Of a stretch of 39,773 nucleotides of DNA, positions 13,167 through 19,943 are shown piece by piece (the first letter of the stretch is position 1; every line of letters starts with the position of its first letter). A program made the translations under genes and the position numbers. Below the pieces are notes generated by a model. The model saw only the letters and a list, made by a program, of their open reading frames with translations, made no database searches and was not told where the DNA came from. Source of the stretch: a virus; IMG/VR virus record IMGVR_UViG_3300005563_000062, positions 1 to 39,773 of that record. One strand, written 5' to 3'.

Positions 13167-13368
13167 ATCCTCATCACAGCGGAAGCGCGGAAGTGGCCTG
13201 TTGGTCACGCCGGAGACGCGCAAAACAGCCGATACACGAGGGATTGCGACCTCGGGAAGACAGCATGTTCATGCCCAGGCGGGGAGAAATCCCGGGAGCA
13301 TGGCAGGAGGGGCCTCATTCGATGGAGGCCGCGCGGGGGGTGACGGTCCCGCCCGCTGTGATGAGGGT
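13167..13368 (+). ncRNA. Structured RNA of about 200 nt closed by a 16-bp stem
   Basis: Bases 13167-13182 (ATCCTCATCACAGCGG) pair with 13353-13368 over 16 bp with one G-U. Inside are local hairpins: GTGGCC-TGTT-GGTCAC (13193-13208), CGAGG...CCTCG near 13238-13255, GGCCTC-ATTCGATG-GAGGCC near 13311-13330, and GCGGG...CCCGC just before the closing strand. The last hairpin followed directly by the 3' closing strand copies the T-arm/acceptor order of a tRNA. No open frame with a ribosome site is convincing here. The 3' strand overlaps the 5' end of tRNA-like RNA 3, so the two folds compete. Confidence 0.5.
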
Positions 13369-13444
13369 GTAGCTCAGAACCTAGATAGAGCGCGCGGGTC
13401 AAACCGCGAGGTCGCGGGGATGGACAGTCCCGCCCCCTCAACCA
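13362..13444 (+). ncRNA. tRNA-like RNA 3: normal cloverleaf stems, all three loops abnormal, CCA encoded
   Basis: Acceptor TGAGGG/CCCTCA type pairing (13362-13368 with 13434-13440, innermost pair mismatched). D stem GCTC/GAGC (13372-13375, 13388-13391). Anticodon stem CGCGG/CCGCG (13393-13397, 13404-13408). Variable region AGGTC, T stem GCGGG/CCCGC (13414-13418, 13429-13433), discriminator A and CCA (13442-13444). The loops are wrong for decoding: a 12-base D loop without GG, a 6-base anticodon loop GTCAAA, and a 10-base T loop GATGGACAGT in place of TTCGANT. Stem conservation with loop loss suggests a tRNA mimic rather than a working tRNA. Confidence 0.5.
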
Positions 13445-13478
13445 TCCCCCGTCCCTGCCAGCCTCCCGCTGCGCCCCA

Positions 13479-13512
13479 GAAGCCCGCCCAGCACTCAAGC
13501 TCGGCGGGCTTC
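13479..13512. terminator. Strong hairpin at the early/late boundary, possible terminator
   Basis: GAAGCCCGCC (13479-13488) pairs perfectly with GGCGGGCTTC (13503-13512) around a 14-base loop. No run of T follows on the plus strand, so it would be a poor intrinsic terminator alone. It may protect the 3' end of the RNA cluster or act as an antitermination target before the late operon. Confidence 0.45.
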
Positions 13513-13591
13513 ACCTTCAATGCCTGATAGGCAAATTCAATCGCCTCAGATAGACTCTTAGCCCATGTCAATCAGCCGGGAGGCTGGATTC

Positions 13592-14290
13592 GTGGGCACC
13601 GAGGCAGATCAACCGAACACCAAGCGAACCCCTCCTGACTGGGAGCGGATCGAGGCCGACTATCGCGCCGGTGTTCTATCAGTCCGTGAGATCGCTGAGG
13701 GTCACGGGATCAGCCATACGGCGATCCAGAAGCGTGCCAAAGCCAAGGGATGGTCTCGCGATCTGAAGGACCGCGTGATGGCCGCCGCCAAGGCGAAAGT
13801 TGCCAACGCGTTGCCAGGAGTTGCCGAATCGGTTGCCGGGCGGGTTGCCGCGGCAACTGAGGACGCCATCGTGGAGGCGGCATCGTCGGTGGTGGCATCC
13901 ATCCTGATCACCCAACGCGAAGACATCGCCCGATACAGGCGGCTTGGCATGCGGATGCTCGGCGAACTGGAAGAGCAACTGGAGAAGTTTCCAGAGCTTG
14001 AGCAGATTGGTGAGCTGCTCCGCAAGGAAGACGAGAACGGCGTCGACCGACTGAACGACGCCTATCAGAAGGTTCTCAGCCTCCCCAACCGAAGCAAGAC
14101 CCTCAAGGACCTCGGCGATGTGCTGAAGGTCCTGATTGCGCTTGAACGAGAGGCCTATGGGGTGAAGTCGGTTGAAACGGAGGAGCGCGAGAAGGCTGAT
14201 CCGTTCGCTGGTAAGTCCGACAACGAAATCGCACGCCGCCTGGCGTTCGCACTGCACAAGGGCCTGACGGCCGGGAAGGGTGGGCAATGA
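13592..14290 (+). CDS. terS: Terminase small subunit
   Basis: 232 aa from GTG at 13592, chosen because GGGAGG lies eight bases upstream; the ATG at 13565 in the same frame has no ribosome site. N-terminal helix-turn-helix (DYRAGVLSVREIAEGHGISH, then TAIQKRAKAKGWSRDL) for recognising the packaging site. A long helical middle for oligomerisation follows (AGRVAAATEDAIVEAASSVV; LEEQLEKFPELEQIGEL). It opens the late operon. Large terminase is 3.8 kb downstream, an unusually wide gap filled with structural genes. Confidence 0.85.
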   Translation: MGTEADQPNTKRTPPDWERIEADYRAGVLSVREIAEGHGISHTAIQKRAKAKGWSRDLKDRVMAAAKAKVANALPGVAESVAGRVAAATEDAIVEAASSVVASILITQREDIARYRRLGMRMLGELEEQLEKFPELEQIGELLRKEDENGVDRLNDAYQKVLSLPNRSKTLKDLGDVLKVLIALEREAYGVKSVETEEREKADPFAGKSDNEIARRLAFALHKGLTAGKGGQ

Positions 14291-14574
14291 GCACGAACTC
14301 TGGGAACCTCACGAACGCGAGTGGGACGGTGACGACCGGAGGGTCGAGCAACGTGCTGCTGGCTGCGGCGCAACGGCAGTATCTGTTCATCGAGAACCCT
14401 ACGACAGGGCCAGGGCCGCTTTACGTGGCGTTCGGAGCGGCGGCGGTGCCAGGAACGGCCTACGAACTGGCGCCGGGAGGCTCGTTGACCTTCGAGACGG
14501 GCTTGGTGCCGGGGCAGAGCGTCAACGTCCGATCCGCCACTTCGGCGGCTCCGGTCATCTGCTGGTGGGCCTGA
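14287..14574 (+). CDS. Small beta-rich virion protein (95 aa)
   Basis: Starts MSTNSGNLTNASGTVTTGGS in an ATGA overlap with terS. Ser/Thr/Gly/Ala-rich, beta-strand character throughout (QRQYLFIENPTTGPGPLYVA, NVRSATSAAPVICWWA), like small receptor-binding or decoration proteins of phage. Function inferred from composition and context only. Confidence 0.6.
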   Translation: MSTNSGNLTNASGTVTTGGSSNVLLAAAQRQYLFIENPTTGPGPLYVAFGAAAVPGTAYELAPGGSLTFETGLVPGQSVNVRSATSAAPVICWWA

Positions 14575-14577
14575 GCC

Positions 14578-15270
14578 ATGGGAATGCAGAACCCTACCTC
14601 GCTGGCCAGTGGCTCCAGCCCCATCGCGTTCCCTGCCTACACATGGGCCGCCAAGCCTGCCGCGGCGAGTTCGTCCGGGCAGATCATTCGCATCACCGAC
14701 GTCTCTGCGGGACAGAGCGGTACCGGCGGCGGCGCGCTGTTCATCTCCAACGGCGTCCGCTGGAAGCCGCTTAACGGCGAGGTGGTGATCGACGGAATCG
14801 ACACCGCCAACGATGGCATCGCCAACACGGCGGAGAACATCGTCACACCGACCAGCGTCGTCATCCCTGCCGGCCTGCTGGCCAACTACGACAAGCTGAA
14901 GCTGCTGCTGACGGCCTCGAAGAACGGTGTCTCTGATACCTGCACGATCCGCCTTCTCTGGGGCTCGACTGGAACCGTAGCAGACGCCGCCATCGGTCAG
15001 ATCACGGCGCTGGCTGGCGGCAATCAGTCCTTCGGATCCATGTTCGTGTTCAAGCGCATCAGCGCCACGACGATCCAGAAGATGGGATCGGCGGACACGG
15101 CGGGCGGATTCACCGGAGCGTCTCTGACGGCGTTCCCTGCGCCGGTCACGGTCCAGAACATGGACAGCAACGCCATGCGTCTGACGATCACGATGCGGAT
15201 GACCAACGGCACCGAGCTCCCGACGATTCAAGACATGCAGCTGACGCTGAGCGCCAGCGACAACGCTTGA
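14578..15270 (+). CDS. Putative virion-associated protein (230 aa)
   Basis: Beta-rich, few charged residues. It contains ASSSGQIIRITDVSAGQSGT, a pattern common in phage proteins that sit on the head or tail surface, and later FKRISATTIQKMGSAD and MRLTITMRMTNGTEL. Four bases after the previous gene and clearly in its operon. Probably a decoration or tail-associated protein; no specific family recognised. Confidence 0.65.
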   Translation: MGMQNPTSLASGSSPIAFPAYTWAAKPAAASSSGQIIRITDVSAGQSGTGGGALFISNGVRWKPLNGEVVIDGIDTANDGIANTAENIVTPTSVVIPAGLLANYDKLKLLLTASKNGVSDTCTIRLLWGSTGTVADAAIGQITALAGGNQSFGSMFVFKRISATTIQKMGSADTAGGFTGASLTAFPAPVTVQNMDSNAMRLTITMRMTNGTELPTIQDMQLTLSASDNA

Positions 15271-15280
15271 CGGAGAAATC

Positions 15281-16045
15281 ATGAAGAAGCTCATGCTCCT
15301 CGTTGCCGCTCTGCTGCTCTGTTCAAGCGCGAAGGCCGCGAACTGCGATCTCGTGATCCGTCAGTTGGACCTTTGGGGCAGTGAGGTGCCGCGGCTCGTT
15401 GCCGTCCCGGCCGGGTGTATGGGAGCGAGCGGTGTCATCGTGTACGAGGCCGCAACTATGCAGCCCCAGGTCTACACGATCGACTCGACGTTGCTGTTCG
15501 CGAGCGGTCAGCTCCGTGTTGGCTCCGTTCCGCAGGCCAACGTGACTGGACTCGTGGCCGCCTTAGCCGGCAAGTTCAATCAGCCAGGAGGAACCACCTC
15601 GCAATACCTCCGAGGCGATGGGTCCGTCTTCCCGTTCCCGACCATTCCAACGGTACTGGCACCGGTCATCAATGACAGCCCAGGTCGCGCGTTGGTGACG
15701 TCGACCAGTTCGACCGGATACCAGATCAGCGCCACTCGGAACGCCCGAGCCTGCTATGAGGGCTCGTTCGCAACCACCTCAACCATTGGCGGCCCTGCAT
15801 CCGGAACCGTGGTGCTGGAGACCGCTGACACCAACAGCACGACACCTGGCGACTGGACCACCAAGGCTCGTCAGTCCTACAGCAACACGATCACGCTGGC
15901 TGTTGTGTTGAACCAGGTGCAGGGCAACAACTGGACGATCTGCCGCGACATCCCTGCAGGTAAGTACGTCCGCCTTCGATCAAGCGTTACCGGCGCTTCG
16001 TCTTCGGTCTCCATCAACACCGAGCAGCAAGAGACGCTGTACTGA
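15281..16045 (+). CDS. Tail-fibre-like protein with an N-terminal signal peptide (254 aa)
   Basis: Begins with a textbook Sec signal: MKKLMLLVAALLLCSSAKA, predicted cleavage after residue 19. The mature part starts ANCDLVIRQLD and contains GGTTSQYLRGDGSVF, a linker typical of phage tail fibres. A beta-rich C-terminal domain follows (TISATR-type strands, ACYEGSFATTSTIGG, CRDIPAGKYVRLRSS). Virion proteins assemble in the cytoplasm, so an export signal is odd. It could be an exported decoy or a receptor-masking protein, or the hydrophobic start may serve virion assembly. GGAGAA precedes the start. Confidence 0.7.
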   Translation: MKKLMLLVAALLLCSSAKAANCDLVIRQLDLWGSEVPRLVAVPAGCMGASGVIVYEAATMQPQVYTIDSTLLFASGQLRVGSVPQANVTGLVAALAGKFNQPGGTTSQYLRGDGSVFPFPTIPTVLAPVINDSPGRALVTSTSSTGYQISATRNARACYEGSFATTSTIGGPASGTVVLETADTNSTTPGDWTTKARQSYSNTITLAVVLNQVQGNNWTICRDIPAGKYVRLRSSVTGASSSVSINTEQQETLY

Positions 16046-16055
16046 AAGGCACACC

Positions 16056-17474
16056 ATGAGCGTCGGGCAAATCCTCACCTCTGTCCATGGCCGCGAAATG
16101 GGTCTGGATGACAGGGGTTCGGTCGTACTGAACAAGTTGGATGGCTCGACGCGTGTTCTCGTTGAGCAGGATCCGGTCTCAAAGATCCTGTACGGATCCG
16201 ATGGCCAAGCCCTGACGGCACCGAAGATCTCCGCGCTGTCGAGCACAGCGATCATCGGCGACTCGCTCCTGCGCAATGGCAACAACGACGGCGACCAAGC
16301 GAACTGGGGCGGGTGCTTCTCCGATTCGCATCTGCTGTATGCCAACGATCGGCTCGATGTGCCGCTCGATGTGATCGGACTGTTCGCGGTGGGCGGGAAG
16401 ACCGTCCGGGAAATCATCAACGAGCAGTTGCCGCAGGCTCTGGCAAGCCCGGCACGCACCGTGATCGTGAAGGCCGGAACGAACAGCCTGAACACGCAAC
16501 TCGGCACGACCGGGTCGAATCAGAGTTGGATCGCTACCGCTGCCGACATGGCCGAACTGATTGCCGCGCTGGCACCACAGAAGGACTTGGTCATCCTGCA
16601 ATCGGAGCAGCCGGTGATCTCGTCACTGACCACGAACACGAAGTGGCGCTCTGGTGATATCCCGCGCTTGAACCGCGCCTATGCCGATATCGCGGCTGGC
16701 TACAAGAACGTCCTGTTCGTGGACCTGTACAACCCGCTGGTGAGTGGAAGTTCCACCGATCGCGATGCCAAGACAGGATCCGTGAATGCCACCGACGGCA
16801 TTCACTACCAAGCCAAGGGTGCGCGCATCGCCGGTTATGCGTTGGCCGACGCGATCTTGGACCGCATCACGCTCACGAAGTACCGGACGCTTGGCGCCAA
16901 CCTGCTCCCGACTCTCAACTCCGCTTCTGGTGGAACGACGTCGCCGGCATCCGGTAGTGCCGTGAGCGGCAACGTGCCAGCAGGATGGAACCTGCAGATC
17001 GTTGGCGTCGGCGCCAACATCACGGCGACCATCAGCAAGGTCGGAGCGACGCGATGGCGCATGGTGACCAATGCAGCAGCAGCTGACGCCACGATCACGA
17101 TGCAGAACATCGACACGGCAGGCCTGGCTACTCTGGTCGCGTCTGGTGATGTGGTGCAGGCATTTGCGAACTTCGACTTCGTCAGCCAGAACGCAGGCGG
17201 TTCGAGCACTTCGCCTCAAGTGCTGATCGGACGCCTACTGATCAACAAGGACAGTGGATCCAGGTTTTGGACCGCGGGAGCGACGAATGGCGCGGGTGGA
17301 TCCACGGATGCGACGCCGGTCATGCCGCTGGGCCTGCAAGCCAACCGCAAGACCTTCCCCTGGACCGTCCCTAGCGCCAACACCAACTTGCTCGTCGGCC
17401 TTAGCTTCGCGGTCAAGAGCGGGACACAGATTCAGGTTGAGTTCAGCGACATCGAGCTTCGAAAGCTGACATGA
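16056..17474 (+). CDS. SGNH hydrolase-domain tail or receptor-processing protein (472 aa)
   Basis: After a short N-terminal adaptor, an SGNH domain spans about residues 60-265. Block I IIGDSLL (Ser near 70), block II Gly in FAVGGKT, block III KAGTNS (Asn near 143), block V DGIHY (Asp and His near 247-250). The C-terminal 180 residues are a beta-sandwich-like region (WNLQIVGVGANITATISKVG...VLIGRLLINKDSGSRFW), plausibly carbohydrate binding. Expected role: ester removal from a host surface glycan at adsorption. The SGNH blocks differ from the FGDST/GVSGTT/NHGIND type of the other three esterases. Confidence 0.75.
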   Translation: MSVGQILTSVHGREMGLDDRGSVVLNKLDGSTRVLVEQDPVSKILYGSDGQALTAPKISALSSTAIIGDSLLRNGNNDGDQANWGGCFSDSHLLYANDRLDVPLDVIGLFAVGGKTVREIINEQLPQALASPARTVIVKAGTNSLNTQLGTTGSNQSWIATAADMAELIAALAPQKDLVILQSEQPVISSLTTNTKWRSGDIPRLNRAYADIAAGYKNVLFVDLYNPLVSGSSTDRDAKTGSVNATDGIHYQAKGARIAGYALADAILDRITLTKYRTLGANLLPTLNSASGGTTSPASGSAVSGNVPAGWNLQIVGVGANITATISKVGATRWRMVTNAAAADATITMQNIDTAGLATLVASGDVVQAFANFDFVSQNAGGSSTSPQVLIGRLLINKDSGSRFWTAGATNGAGGSTDATPVMPLGLQANRKTFPWTVPSANTNLLVGLSFAVKSGTQIQVEFSDIELRKLT

Positions 17475-17532
17475 AATCCGCCGCGCAGCGGTTCTGCGCA
17501 TCTCCACCACTACGCAACAGCAGGAGTTCAAT

Positions 17533-18078
17533 ATGCCTCAAGACATCGGAGTTTCCCTCCACGGACGCCGCGTCGGCCTTGCCGCCGCAGGCCCCGGGAT
17601 CTCGGCCGGGTTGGTCATCAACCATGTGGCGCCGACCAACCACCAGACGCTGCTCGGCCTCTCGCGCACGATCCAACTGACCTCAGCCCAGCTGCTGGCG
17701 CTGAATGCCACGCCAATCGCGCTGCTACCGGCCCCGGACGCGGGAATCGCGACGGTCGTCACACGCTGGGCCATCTACAAGCCTGCTGGCACCGCCTACG
17801 CTGGCGTTGCGGCTGGCGCTGACCTAGTGCTGAAGTACACCGGCGCCGCCGGTGCCCAGGTGTCGAGTGTGATCGAGACGACCGGTTTCCTGGATCAGGC
17901 GACTGACCAGAACCGCGTCGCGGGCATGCCAGGGTCGACTGGCGCGACGGCCGGTGACTACGCGCCGATCAACGCACCAGTGGTGATTCACATCCTGGCA
18001 TCGGGTCTCACGACCGGCACGTCGCCTCTGTGGGTTCGGATCTGGTACGACCTGATCCCGCTGAACTACACGGTCTGA
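17533..18078 (+). CDS. Putative virion surface protein (181 aa)
   Basis: Starts MPQDIGVSLHGRRVGLAAAG after an AGGAG box. Rich in Ala/Gly/Thr with beta-strand pattern (VVTRWAIYKPAGTAYAGVAA, VVIHILASGLTTGTSPLWVR). Resembles small decoration or tail-associated proteins. It is the last gene of the block between the terminase subunits. No enzyme motif. Confidence 0.6.
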   Translation: MPQDIGVSLHGRRVGLAAAGPGISAGLVINHVAPTNHQTLLGLSRTIQLTSAQLLALNATPIALLPAPDAGIATVVTRWAIYKPAGTAYAGVAAGADLVLKYTGAAGAQVSSVIETTGFLDQATDQNRVAGMPGSTGATAGDYAPINAPVVIHILASGLTTGTSPLWVRIWYDLIPLNYTV

Positions 18079-18080
18079 GC

Positions 18081-19655
18081 ATGCAGCTGGCCGACGTCCT
18101 CGCAGCCCTCCGCGGTCTGCCCGCTGAAGAGCGGGCGATCGTGGAGCGCGAGGCGTTGGAGGCGACGAAGGAACTGGTCTGGGTGCCGAACCCTGGTCCC
18201 CAGACCGAGTGCTACTACTGCGAGGCCGATGAAACTCTGTTTGGCGGAGAGCCTGGGGGCGGCAAGTCTCAGGTTCTGATCGGCCTTGCGCTCACTGCTC
18301 ACGACCGTTCGTTGCTCCTGCGCCGGACCGGCAAAGAGGCAACGAAGTTCGTCGGCGAGATCGAGGACATCGTCGGGTCTCGCGACTGCTACAACGGCAA
18401 GGATGACCAGTGGCGATTCCCTGACTCGCGTCTGATCGACCACGGCGGATGCCAGCACGAGGATGACAAGCAGAAGTACAAGGGCTCGCCTCACGATTTG
18501 ATCGGCTTCGATGAGCTCACGGATTTCACCGAGAGCCAGTACATGTTCATCAAGCAGTGGAACCGCACGACCAAGCGCGGACAGCGTTGCCGCGTCGTTG
18601 CGTCGTCCAACGGGCCGAGCTCGGCTGCTGGCCTGTGGGTGGTTGGGCGATGGGCCGCATGGCTTGACCCGACCCACCCGAACCCGGCTCAGTCCGGAGA
18701 GATCCGCTGGTATCTCGTCGATGGCAATGGTGACGAACAAGAGGTTGATGGCCCTGGTCCGTATCAGGTCCTCGGGCGCACGGTGCGCGCCAGCAGCCGC
18801 ACGTTCATCCGGTCGAAGCTGGTGGACAACCCGGACCTCGCGGAGAGCAACTACGGCTCGGCCCTGATGAACCAGAGCAAGGAGAACCGCAAGGCCTACG
18901 CCCTTGGCGACTTCACGGGCGGACTCGAGGATGACCCATGGCAGGCGATTCCGACCGAATGGGTGAAGCAGGCGCAGGAGCGCTGGGGCCCGGTGCCGCC
19001 GGCCGGCGTGCCGATGTGCAGCATCGGATGCGACGTGGCTCAAGGTGGATCGGACAGCAGCGTCCTCGCCGCCCGGCATGACGGATGGTTCGCTCCGCTG
19101 GTGTCGAAGCCTGGCACCGACACGCCGACCGGCAATGAGGTCGCCGCGATGGTTCTGGCCAAGCGGCGCGACAACTGCACGATCGTCCTCGACGTCGGCG
19201 GCGGCTACGGGGCAGACGGATACGGACACCTCCGCGGCAACGGTGTCCAGAACATCGTTCCCTACATGGGCGTCAAGGCTAGCGAGCGCAGGACGGCGGA
19301 CAACCTTTGGAAGTTCGCCAACATCCGTACCCAGGCCTATTGGCAGTTCCGTGAGGCACTGAACCCTGACCAGCCGGGCGGCTCGCCGATCTTCCTGCCG
19401 GATGACCGGCTCCTGATGTCGGACCTCACCGCTCCCACGTACTGGGTGCAGTCCAACGTCCTGCACCTGGAGTCGAAAGAGGACGTGGTGAAGCGCTTGG
19501 GTCGTTCAACAGACCGCGGCGACGCTGTCGTCATGTCCTGGTATGCAGGCGCGAAGGCGGCCACCGACTGGAACAACTGGGTTGCAGGCCAAGGGCGCAG
19601 GGGCGGAAGGCCCGGCGTCGTCATGGGGCATCAAGCGGCACGAAGGAGAAAATGA
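18081..19655 (+). CDS. terL: Terminase large subunit
   Basis: 524 aa. ATPase domain: Walker A GGEPGGGKSQ (about 55-64), Walker B DLIGFDEL (about 139-146), coupling motif near VVASSNGP. C-terminal RNase H-like nuclease: IGCDVAQGGSDSS (about 314-326) and VLDVGGGYGADG supply acidic metal ligands, with a late RGDAVVMSWY. It packages and cuts phage DNA at the portal. The ATG at 18081 is taken as start because the upstream in-frame codons overlap the previous gene. Confidence 0.93.
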   Translation: MQLADVLAALRGLPAEERAIVEREALEATKELVWVPNPGPQTECYYCEADETLFGGEPGGGKSQVLIGLALTAHDRSLLLRRTGKEATKFVGEIEDIVGSRDCYNGKDDQWRFPDSRLIDHGGCQHEDDKQKYKGSPHDLIGFDELTDFTESQYMFIKQWNRTTKRGQRCRVVASSNGPSSAAGLWVVGRWAAWLDPTHPNPAQSGEIRWYLVDGNGDEQEVDGPGPYQVLGRTVRASSRTFIRSKLVDNPDLAESNYGSALMNQSKENRKAYALGDFTGGLEDDPWQAIPTEWVKQAQERWGPVPPAGVPMCSIGCDVAQGGSDSSVLAARHDGWFAPLVSKPGTDTPTGNEVAAMVLAKRRDNCTIVLDVGGGYGADGYGHLRGNGVQNIVPYMGVKASERRTADNLWKFANIRTQAYWQFREALNPDQPGGSPIFLPDDRLLMSDLTAPTYWVQSNVLHLESKEDVVKRLGRSTDRGDAVVMSWYAGAKAATDWNNWVAGQGRRGGRPGVVMGHQAARRRK

Positions 19656-19656
19656 A

Positions 19657-19941
19657 ATGGGCAAGTTGACGAAATTCGTCGCGCCGATCGCGACGCTGGC
19701 CGGCACGTTCTTTGGCGGCCCTGCTGGCACCGCCATTGGGGGTGCTTTGGGTTCTGCCGCCTCATCGGGCCTCGCTGGGCTGGTGAAGCAAAACCTGCCG
19801 AAGCCTGTGGCGCCAACCGTGATGCCGACTCCTGATGACGATGCGGTTCAGCAGGCCAAGAAGCGCCAGATTGCTGAGATCCAGGCGAGATCGGGACGAG
19901 CGTCAACCATCCTCAGCGGCGGCGACCGGTTGGGTGGTTGA
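19657..19941 (+). CDS. Small Gly/Ala-rich virion-associated protein (94 aa)
   Basis: The ATG at 19657 follows an AGGAG box. The N-terminal 50 residues are Gly/Ala hydrophobic (FVAPIATLAGTFFGGPAGTA), possibly membrane-active. The C-terminal half is polar with a helical segment (DDAVQQAKKRQIAEIQARSG). It sits between terL and the portal gene, where podoviruses often encode a small internal or ejection protein. Function inferred. Confidence 0.55.
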   Translation: MGKLTKFVAPIATLAGTFFGGPAGTAIGGALGSAASSGLAGLVKQNLPKPVAPTVMPTPDDDAVQQAKKRQIAEIQARSGRASTILSGGDRLGG

Positions 19942-19943
19942 TC

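Noticed and set aside
12947-13444. Amber-suppressor tRNA that could read the TAG at 12039
   Set aside because: No CTA anticodon is found in a proper loop. The loop of RNA 3 is GTCAAA, and CTA occurs only in its D loop. Most genes here end in TGA, with no sign of TAG recoding.
13167-13444. Group I intron
   Set aside because: Size would fit, but the conserved core segments (GACTA and ATAGTCC type) were not found, and no split gene flanks it.
13201-13527. Open frame of about 108 codons across the RNA cluster
   Set aside because: It starts without a ribosome site, its product is low-quality Ala/Pro/Arg sequence, and it crosses well-formed RNA stems.
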